The position numbers and the translations under genes are program-made. From Piromyces finnis (taxonomy: Eukaryota > Neocallimastigomycota > Neocallimastigomycetes > Neocallimastigales > Neocallimastigaceae): 64,000 nt of DNA. The stretch lies in contig MCFH01000002.1 of assembly GCA_002104945.1 (NCBI GenBank), positions 1,455,001 to 1,519,000 on the forward strand, read 5' to 3'. Each line of letters starts with the position of its first letter. Position 1 is the stretch's first letter. This document shows positions 55,297 through 64,000 of the stretch, piece by piece. The notes under the pieces were generated by a model that was not told the DNA's origin, did no database searches, and saw only the letters and a list, made by a program, of their open reading frames with translations.

Positions 55297-57657
55297 TTAC
55301 GTGCTATTTTCAGAAGATAACATATTGATTTTCTTTAATGCTATATCATGCTCTTTCTGTATTTTTTCAATCTTATAATAAAATATTGAATAATTAGTTA
55401 GATACTTTTGTATTTATGCATTTATAATTTTATTATTTAAAAACAAATTTTGTAATTACAGTTTTATCGAAATATTCCATTTCGTTATTTGTTATTGGTT
55501 TTAACAGAGATTCTTCATTATCATAAACAATTTTTTTATTTTTTTTTGAAGATAATATATTGTATTTATTTTCTTTATCAATGATGTATTTATTTTCTAT
55601 AAAATAAAAATTATTGTATTATTTATAATATATTTTTATTATTTTTATTATTAGGAAATTACTGGTAATATTAATTATTAAAATCATATAAAGTTTACCA
55701 TTATATTTTTTTTTCATTTTTTTAATAGCATTATATAAAACCTTATTGAATATGTATGGAAAATTATTTAAATAGTTATCCATACCTAATTCTCTTAAAC
55801 ACCTATAAGTATATAAATTAATAATTTCTTATCTTTATTATATAAATAATATAAATGAGAATAGTATTAAAATATAAAAATTTACCACTGATAATCGTCG
55901 ATAATATCTTTATATTTTGCAAAAGAGGACTTGAAAGAATTTAATTCATTATCTAATTCATATATTTTGTCTTTCAATTCTAATGTAGCTTTACTGCTTT
56001 CCTCTAATTGTTCGTTTAATTTCTGATTTGAAGATTTTAGTGAAGTATTTTCATTTGTTTTTCTTCCAATTTCCTCTTCTAAATTTAAATTTTCTTCCAT
56101 TAATTCATTAATTTTTTTCTCTTGATTAATTATTTGAGCATGAAAGGCTTTTACTTGGTTTTGGATTATTATTGTATTATTTTGAGATACACATGCTATA
56201 TATTATGTATTTATATTTTATGTATTTTATATATAAATACTTTTTCATACTATACTATAAAATTTAATATAATGATTACCTTTTTTATATGAACTTGATA
56301 AATTATTATAATTATTAAGGAGTATCTCATTGTCTTCAGTTAGCTTATTAATTCGATTTTGTAATATTTTTATACTTTATAAAAGTTTTTTTAGAAGAAA
56401 TATTTTATTTTTTCTTTTTTTAATATAAATATTTATTTTTTATATCATACATATCATCCTTTCCGTTCGAAATCGTTTTTAATTCATTTTCCTTTGCTTC
56501 TATTTTCTTTTTTAAATCATTATTCTCTGTGTCAAGATCCGTGTTTTCATTAATTATAATTTTTGATTTTTCACCTAATTCTAATAATTTATTCTATTAA
56601 AAAATAGAAGTAATATATTAATAATTATAATAAATATATAATTAGTTAATTTATTAAAATATTATTTACTTCATATTCAATTATGGTATCGTTGCTTCTC
56701 TCAAGTTCTCTCTAATATTTTGATATTATATATAAATATAAAAATTTTTATTATTGATTTAGTATGTTATTTTTCATTCAAAAGAAAAAAAAAATATAAG
56801 TTATTACTTTTAATGTGTCAATAATATTTTTGGCTTCATTATATTGAATCTATTAGTTTATTAAAAATTAAATGTTATTAATAACAAAAAATTTATAAAA
56901 TAAAATGTTCTGATTATTTCTTATAAAAAACAGTCTACCTCAACAATACTATTCTTATTTTCTAATTCAAAACTTTTTGAAGTTAAAGATTTCATTTCAT
57001 TCCCTAATTCGTTATATTTATTAATAATATTTTTAAGTTCTTTTTTCTTTTCCATATTATCATGATAAAGTTTGTTAGAATTTTGTTCCATATTTTTTAA
57101 TTCCTCATTAAGTTTTTTTATATGCTCTTGGGATTGATTGATTTTATCTTCATATATTTTGAAAAGAGGTGTTGAAATATTTAAAAAATCCTCAGATAAA
57201 GAGTATGTATTAGTAAATGAATCCTTTTATTTTTTTTATATAAAAAAATTATGAGATTAATTGCTTTGTTTCTTAATAAATTATAGTTAAATATATATTC
57301 TAAATAATAGTAATGAGTAGTATTTTATACCTTTTTACTATCATCATGTTTTAAATTTGAATATGGATTACATGGATCTGTTGGATATTTTTTTTGATAA
57401 TAGTCAATCATCGATCCTAATTTTTTAGCTAACAAATATTTATTATGATATATTTTTATATATTTATATTTAATTATATTGATAATCAATAAATATTAAT
57501 TAATATTTGATAGCTTATAATTAATATTAGAAATAGAAATAGAATATCGAAGTTGTAATATTTAGAAGTATTATATATATATATATATATTTTTTTTTTT
57601 GTTTTTTGAAATAATATATTAACCTAGATCAGCTATATGTGTAGTTGTAGATTCCAT
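55297..57657 (-). CDS. Coiled-coil protein of unknown family (11 exons)
   Basis: Exons on the minus strand: 57657-57624, 57428-57331, 57223-56939, 56849-56808, 56711-56670, 56593-56451, 56374-56280, 56195-55886, 55802-55699, 55596-55460, 55371-55297; 454 aa. Every junction keeps frame and has GT..AG ends, including two 42-nt exons. The N-terminal ~45 residues (MESTTTHIADLAKKLGSMID, then a segment with YPTDPCNPYSNL) are non-coiled; residues about 60-345 are continuous heptad-rich coiled coil (Leu/Ile/Lys/Glu/Asn). A short conserved-looking block WCLRELGMDNYLNNFPYIF follows, then a charged tail. The many small exons and long coiled coil resemble centrosomal or basal-body proteins, which a zoospore-forming fungus would need, but I do not recognise the family and this is speculation. 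Confidence 0.65.
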
Positions 57658-58479
57658 GTACTATAAAATAATATTTAATATTTTTATTTTGATATTATAA
57701 TTATAGTTATATTTTTAGAATGAATTAAAAAAAATATTATGTATATTACTTTCTTAATAGAAGTATGAATATAATTAAAAACAAGATAATGAAATTAAAA
57801 CAAAAAATAAAAAATTACTTTTTTTTGAAAAAAAAATATATAATCAAAAAAAAAAAAATATTTACAAAACTTTATTTATTATCCAATTTTATTAAATATA
57901 ATCAGATTTTATATTTTATAATGTAGAAATTTAAATTCATAATAAATCTTGAATGAAATTTTTTTAAAAACTCTATAAAGTTAATTTAATAATGCCTCTT
58001 ATAATTTTATTTTATTAAAATTAATATGATTTAAAAGATATTAAACAGGAATAAGTTTGTATGGATTTAAATTTAAAATAAAATCTTATTTTTTTTTATA
58101 TAATATAACAAAGTAAAATAAGAGTAAAAGATTAAAATAATTTTATTATATTATAACACTCTTCTTCCATATTTAAATTTTAAAATATGTATTATTAAAT
58201 AAATATTTTTATATCTTTCTATTTTAAAACCAAATTTTTTTTTAATCATATATAATAGTTTAAACAACCTAAAATTGTGCTCTTTCTCTCTTTTTCTTTT
58301 TAATATTTATTTTTATGTTACATTTATAAGCTATAAGAAATTATTATTTTTTTTTATTTTTCTTTAATTTTATATATAAATTAATTCTTTATTATTATTA
58401 TTAATTATTATTTTTATAATATAATATTATGTTGTATAATTGCTTTAATAAAAAAATTTCATTTTTAATTATTATTTTT

Positions 58480-58523
<44 letters not shown>

Positions 58524-58555
58524 TTTTTAATTTTATCTTTATATTAATCTATATA
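57658..58555. other. Intergenic, between the coiled-coil gene and STT3
   Basis: AT-rich, with a run of about 40 T at 58481-58520 just beyond the STT3 stop. No gene seen. Confidence 0.6.
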
Positions 58556-61252
58556 TTAATCATCTATCTTTTGTTGTTTATATTTTCTTGATTTTCTATT
58601 TCTTTTTCTTCTACGTCCTGAATTGAATACAGCGGCAGATTGTAACGATCTACCAATATTATCTGGTTTTTTTATTTTATAAATACGGACTAAAAGGTTT
58701 TCAGAACTGTAAACTTCGTCCATAATTGTTAATTGAATTGGTTTTGAATATACTGTTGTTCCACGAACACGATCAAATGCTTGGTTATTTGGATATAAGT
58801 CTTTAAAACGGTAGAATGACATCTTGAACATAATACTATCTCTTAAAGTTGGACTAACGGAATCATCGACACGATATTCACCACGGCTATTGTAGAAATT
58901 TTCTTCTTTAACTTGTTCAGGATAAACATTTTCAGAAATACGAATCATCCATAAGAACTTATTAATATCATCTCCACTGTAACCAATTGCTCCACCAAAC
59001 ATTACAAGAGCATAATCAACATCATGCTTTCTTAATAATTCATAAGCATTCTTTTTAAAAATATAATATTTATGACAATAAAAATAAAAAAAAAAATTTT
59101 TTTTTAGCCAACTTATATAAAATATATATTTAATTTTGAACTTAAGAAAAAAAATACCTCTTCATTAGAAGCGAGCATTCTACCAACAGTAGCAATATGG
59201 GTATTATTCCAGGTATTATTATCAACTAAGGTGGTACGATTAGTCATACCAGCTAATTGATAACCATAATCCCACCATGACATAATCTTAGCATCTTCAG
59301 CTGAATTTTGTCTTAACCAATAGTAAGCTTCTCTGAAATCATCAATAATATGTTGGGAGCCATCTCTATTTCTACTAGCTAAAACAATAGAAGGTGAAGA
59401 GTATGCATTACTTGTTACCCAAGTACAGTGCCAAACATACATACAAAAGACTAATAAAAGGGATAATGTTACAATTAATTTGATTTCAAAAGTAATAGAA
59501 GGTGATTCTGAATTATCTTGTTTTTGTGAATTGTGTTCTGATTTCTTTAATTTATTATGAATTTTTGGAGAGTTAGTCATTTTTGGAGAATTAATTTTTG
59601 GAGAATTAATTTTTGGAGATACCGGTGATTCTGGAGTACTTTCATTTCCACTTAATACTTCTTCAGTTTCTTCTACCTTAACTACTGTTGCTTTAGATTT
59701 CTTATATCCAAGGAAATTATCAAATAAATACGACATACATATACCAGCAGTTACACATACAATTGGTGTTAATGTTAACATTAAACGAACCATAACACCT
59801 GCAAAGTAAGCTGCTGTGAAAGAATATAAAATAATGAATACATTTTCATCAGTTAACTTTTTAAAAGCAAAATAAACACCAACTGGGAACATTGGAACTA
59901 ATATATGTAAATCAAAGAAAAATGATGGCCAGGCAGTTGGCTGATGTTCTGAAACAGATGCAATAATTGGAATGTGTTTTTTGGCATATCCAGTATCAAA
60001 TAAGGAGTATAAACGACCAGTCCATGGATCAATGATATGTAATCTTTGTAAAACAATAAATCCAGTAATACCAATTATGAAGATAACAATTAAAGCTCTC
60101 TTTAATAAAGTTTTGAAAGATTCAGATGGTAATTGATCTCTACAGAAAGAAGCAAAAGCAACAATTTGCAATAAACCGAAAGTACCTAAGGCTGCCATGT
60201 GTTCAGCAGTGGTAGCTGGTTGGAAACCAACAAATGGAATTTGCATAGATCCAATTGTACCCAAAACATAGAATGTTGAATATGCTACATATAGTCTTTT
60301 AGAATATCTACCCATGAGAAGTAAAACAAATACATGAAGTGGAATTAAATTGATAATGAAAATATAACCACCCCAGGCTGATACCATATAGAAGTAGAAT
60401 AATGCTGTACAAGCTGCTAAAAATGAAGAACCAGTTTTAACAGACTTAACCCAGAAGTAGAAAGTAATCATAAGTAAGAAAATAGAAATAGCTTCATTAT
60501 CATAGGAACCAGCAACAGATCTTGAAATATAACCTGGAGCAATTGCAACAAATGCAGCAGCAAATAAACCAGCTGATTTAGTACAAACTTCAGATGTTAA
60601 TAGATATGTAGCAATAGAAGTCAAACCAGCAAAAACAGGTCCAAGAAAGACACAAATATGTCTAATGTCGATGTTAAAATTGAAGAAATGTAGAACCTTG
60701 TAAATAATACCTGAAGTTATCATAATACCTGGATAAAGTGTACCACCTACTACACGTCCTAATGGATACCTATTAATATAAATTCAAAATATTGATTCAT
60801 CGTAAATAATATTTAAAAATAATTTTTAAAAAGCATAATGTAATGTATTTATTATATATATATGTATGCCTTTAATAGTACTAACCATGATACTTGATCA
60901 AACCAAGTTAAAAATTTGTAAAAACCTTCGAATAATTAGAGTTTATATAAAAATATAAATATTGTCAAATACAATTTATTCATTAGTATACAAAGTCTGA
61001 ATATACAAATTTACTTATAAAATAAATGATTGATATGCTTAATTGTTCTTTGAAATTCATACCTTCATTTACTAAATATTGTGTAGCTCTATAATTAAAC
61101 CATGGATCAAATTCATGAATAACACTTTCAAATCTAACAACTGATAATAAACGTGAAATAAAAGCTAATATAGCAATTAATGCAAGAATCACAATACAAA
61201 GTAAATCCTTTGATTTTTTAAGACTTTGTAAATTTACAGCAGAAACTGCCAT
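58556..61252 (-). CDS. STT3: Oligosaccharyltransferase catalytic subunit STT3
   Basis: Four exons: 61252-61063, 60925-60886 (40 nt), 60769-59158, 59050-58556; 778 aa, typical of STT3. It transfers the lipid-linked glycan to Asn in N-X-S/T sites in the ER lumen. Visible: the first acidic motif in HEFDPWFNYRATQYL (Asp49); the second DxE-type motif in SVAGSYDNEAIS (Asp167/Glu169); about a dozen membrane spans; the sequon-binding SWWDYGYQ (WWDYG at 575-579); and the DK-type motif in GYSGDDINKFLWM (Asp642/Lys645). The C-terminus is basic (GRRRKRNRKSRKYKQQK). A hydrophilic insert of about 65 residues between two late spans, before FEIKLIVTLSLLLVFCMYVW, contains four SPKI/SPKM-type repeats and is longer than I would expect. 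The N-terminal 60-residue exon and the 40-nt exon are fixed by family conservation (EGFYKFLTWFDQVSWYPLGR). Confidence 0.96.
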
Positions 61253-61336
61253 TTTCTATAAACAAACAAATAAAAATAATATAATTTAAAGAATTATACG
61301 ATTAATAGATGTGCTTTTTTTTATTCTTTCTTTCTT

Positions 61337-61367
<31 letters not shown>

Positions 61368-61696
61368 TTAAATATTTGTAAACGATATTTATCTTTTTAT
61401 ATCTAACAAATAGTAAATTAACATTCATTTTTTAAAATGTTAAAAATTAATTATAAAAACGATAATAATAAATAAATTCTAAACATTATGAAAAAGATTT
61501 AAAACATAATGTAAATTTACCTTTATATTTAAGTATATTTGAATTTATTTTCTTTTATTTTCTAATATTAAAATAATTATATGAAATAGTATATACGAAA
61601 TTATATTAGTCTTTAATAAGTGATGGATAAACAATTACTATACTTCTAATCTTTTTTTTTTTTTTAAATAACAACTTTATTTACTTCTTCTTTCTG

Positions 61697-61730
<34 letters not shown>

Positions 61731-63213
61731 TTTTTCTTATTTATTAATTTATATTATTAATTTTATTATATTTGTTATATATTATTATTATTCTTTTATT
61801 TTTATTTTTTTTTTCTTAATTATCTTTATTGCTTTATTTTATTCTTAAAAAAAGTAATTTATTAAGAACAAAAAAAAAGTATTTTTATTTAAATCTTTTC
61901 TATTTTCAAGTGAGTAAAATTAATATAAAATTTTATTGATTAAATTAATATGTATTAAATTTTTAAATTAAATTAAATTAAATCCATAAATAATATATTT
62001 TTTTTTATTATATATATTTATCATATTTATTACATAATACTTCTCATTTCCATATTAATTTTGATAATATTCAATAAAACATGCCTATTTTTTTTTATAA
62101 CGGAAGTAAATATTTTAAAACTATATTTAACTTATATAAGAACTTATTATTATTATTTTTTTTTAGACTAGGAAGAGAATATCTTTCTTGTATTTATTTA
62201 TTTAAATTTGTGAAATTACATATTGATATATAATAAATAATAAATAAAAATAATAAATATATATATATATATTTATATAAATATTAAATAAAATAAAATA
62301 ATTATTAAAGTTGAATAAAAGTTTAATGAACTCTGCAATTCGTACTATGTGGGATTGGACCCTACCTAATAAATTAATGAAATAAAAGAAGTAACATCGT
62401 GTATAATAGTGTGGTGTCCACTAAACTCTCCAATGCGCCCATAATGTTTTATTCTAAGAAATACTAACATTGAACCTTGTGTACAGAATATAAAAATTTA
62501 TTCCTTAATTCTTTTACACGTTTTTTTATTTAATACACATAAAACAAATATATATTTATTTTTAACAATATTATGTTATACTATTTATTTTATAATTTTG
62601 GTTTGATTTAATTCTAGAACTTGCTACTCTATTTATTTTTTTATTTCATTTTATCTTTATTATTATTATTGTTAATGCTTTTGTTTTTTATACATTATTT
62701 TTATCTTAATTATCCATTTAAATATTATTTAATTTTTGAACTATGGATTTTAATTGCATTCTCTATCTTATTTTTCAATTTAATTTTTAGTTTAATTTTG
62801 ATTTTAAAATTTTCAAAAGATTTAGTAAAAAAAAAAAAAAAATAAATAAATAAATAAAATATTAAATAAGCATAAATTTCATATTTAATATTCTTTGAAA
62901 ATGGTAGATAAATTAATAACCTGTTCTTGTTTTTGTTTATAAATAATACTAACAATTTTCTATATAAAGTGGTTTTGTAAAAAAAATTCAATTATTGATT
63001 ATTTTTATAATGTCTTATATAATTTTAAAATTTATGTTTTAAATTTTGTGTCTTTTTTTTTTTTCATTTTTAAACTTTTATAATTTTTTGCAATTAATTA
63101 TTTAATGCATTGCTAATTTCAAAAGTTTTAATATTATTAAATTATACTTTAAAGAAAAAAACACAATATAAATAATTTATTTTGAATAGTATAATATCCT
63201 TGTTTAATATTTC
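61253..63213. other. Intergenic region containing one sequence-complex island
   Basis: Upstream of STT3 are T runs near 61335-61360 and 61701-61726. Most of the rest is A/T. A 150-bp stretch at about 62325-62480 has clearly higher G+C and complexity (separate entry). A short hydrophobic frame near 62621-62845 is not credible as a gene. Confidence 0.5.
62325..62480. ncRNA. Candidate structured RNA or unknown element (sequence-complex island)
   Basis: A patch of mixed composition in otherwise A/T-only DNA. It includes GTGGGATTGGACCCTAC (stem GTGGG with CCCTAC around a short loop), GTGTGGTGTCCACTAAACTC and CCAATGCGCCC, with stops in all frames. It does not fold as a canonical tRNA and I do not recognise an snRNA, U3 or SRP RNA in it. 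Strand unknown; RNA identity is only a suggestion from composition. Confidence 0.25.
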
Positions 63214-64000
63214 TTAAATAGCATTATCAAAAAGATAAGAAATAGATTCTCCGTTGTGAGTTCTACGAATAGCTTCAACTAAAACACCACTGATATCAAT
63301 GATTTCAAGTTTAGTAGACTTATCCTTCTTTTCTTGAGTGATTGGGTAGGTGTTTGTAACAATAATCTTGTGAACAGCAGATGATTGTTCAATAATGTCT
63401 AAAGAATCATTTGAAAGAATACCGTGAGTAGCAATAATGTAAATACGCTTAGCTTCATGTTCAGCTAATACATCAGCAGCCTTTAAGAAAGAACCTGGAC
63501 CATCGATAAGATCATCCTTTTAAAATAAATTTAAGATTAATAATAATACATATTATATATAATAATTTTGAATTTTGAATAATAATTATACTTACAACAA
63601 TAAAACAAACTTTTCCCTTAACATCACCAACTACAGTACTCTTTTCAGAAGATTCATCAGCATTAATTTGGTGTTCCTTTTGAATCATAGCAAAACCAAT
63701 CTTTAAACGATCAGCTAAGGAAGTAACACGCTTTGCACCACCAGCATTCTTTGCAACTATGACACCGTCAGTGTAATCTGGAATGTGTTCTTTAATATAC
63801 TTAGCAATTGAAGGTTCAGCAAGTAAATTATCAACAGGTCTATCAAAGAAACCTTGAATAACTGAGGAATGAAGATCCATAGTAATAATATGGTCAACTC
63901 CGGCAGTGGCTAACATATTAGCAATTACTATATATAAAAATTTTATTTTCAAATTGTTTTATTTATTAGATTTAAGCTTTATTACAAGAAAAAGGAAACA
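63214..64000 (-). CDS. Ribose-phosphate pyrophosphokinase (PRPP synthetase) subunit, 3' part
   Basis: Two exons are visible, 63927-63596 and 63516-63214 (TAA); sequence from 63928 to the window end is intron, so the 5' exons lie outside. The family makes PRPP from ribose-5-phosphate and ATP for nucleotide, His and Trp synthesis. Visible: IANMLATAGVDHIITMDLHS, IQGFFDRPVDNLLAEP, NAGGAKRVTSLADRL, VGDVKGKVCFIVDDLIDGPG and the C-terminal block EAIRRTHNGESISYLF. Two catalytic elements deviate from the canonical sequence: the DAGG motif reads NAGG, and the PRPP loop reads DDLIDGPGS where DDxxDTxGT is usual. As far as I recall, such changes are typical of fungal Prs1-type subunits that work in hetero-oligomers with a canonical partner; this assignment needs alignment. 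Codon use is the richer-in-C pattern of highly expressed genes here. Confidence 0.88.

Noticed and set aside
62340-62375. tRNA-like T-arm in the complex island
   Set aside because: The stem has a mismatch, the loop lacks the T-T-C-R-A pattern, and no acceptor, D or anticodon arms fit at the right distances.

Overview
This is nuclear DNA of a very AT-rich eukaryote, most likely an anaerobic gut fungus (Neocallimastigomycota). The evidence is: short introns with GT..AG ends, often with a TACTAAY-like branch site; intergenic DNA almost purely A/T, with long homopolymers and (TTA)n or (TTTA)n microsatellites; fungal gene families (Rho1 with a CILL tail, an Osh3-like GOLD-PH-FFAT-ORD protein, Snx41/Atg20, Vta1, NudE, STT3); and an intronless bacterial-type cysteine synthase. 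A dictyostelid would also be AT-rich and poly-Asn-rich, but a true Rho1 and the Osh3/Atg20 architectures argue against it. The organism is an inference; the genes are read from the sequence. All exon models were built by hand, and every model keeps frame across every intron.

Layout. 0.16-1.2 kb: 3' part of a TPR-like gene with a Cys-rich tail (+). 1.9-2.8 kb: RHO1 (-). 2.8-7.7 kb: AT-rich gap with a (TTA)n tract. 7.7-16.0 kb: a giant 2188-residue surface protein (+) with five choice-of-anchor-A-like modules, a Thr-rich stalk, one membrane span and a cytoplasmic tail carrying two NPLY motifs. 17.3-18.6 kb: NudE homologue (-). 22.0-26.7 kb: Osh3-like oxysterol-binding protein (+, 16 exons). 27.5-29.5 kb: pinin-domain protein (-). 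31.8-32.7 kb: cysteine synthase (+). 33.6-35.8 kb: acetolactate synthase with an organelle-type presequence (-). 38.1-40.5 kb: VTA1 (+). 41.3-43.6 kb: SNX41/ATG20-type sorting nexin (-). 45.2-50.1 kb: two tandem proteinase-K-like subtilases (+). 52.1-54.8 kb: four-span membrane protein of unknown family with a long Asn-rich tail (+). 55.3-57.7 kb: coiled-coil protein in 11 exons (-). 58.6-61.3 kb: STT3 (-). 63.2-64 kb: 3' part of a ribose-phosphate pyrophosphokinase subunit (-), running off the window.

The genes do not form a functional cluster. Several share cell themes: membrane traffic and lipid transfer (Osh3-like, Vta1, Snx41/Atg20), the secretory pathway (STT3, subtilases, the giant surface protein), polarity and motors (Rho1, NudE) and amino-acid biosynthesis (CysK, ALS). 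The most unusual item is the giant surface protein. It combines a module known mainly from bacterial surface proteins with a eukaryotic membrane anchor and an NPxY-type tail whose exons lie behind an intron filled by about 560 bp of microsatellite.
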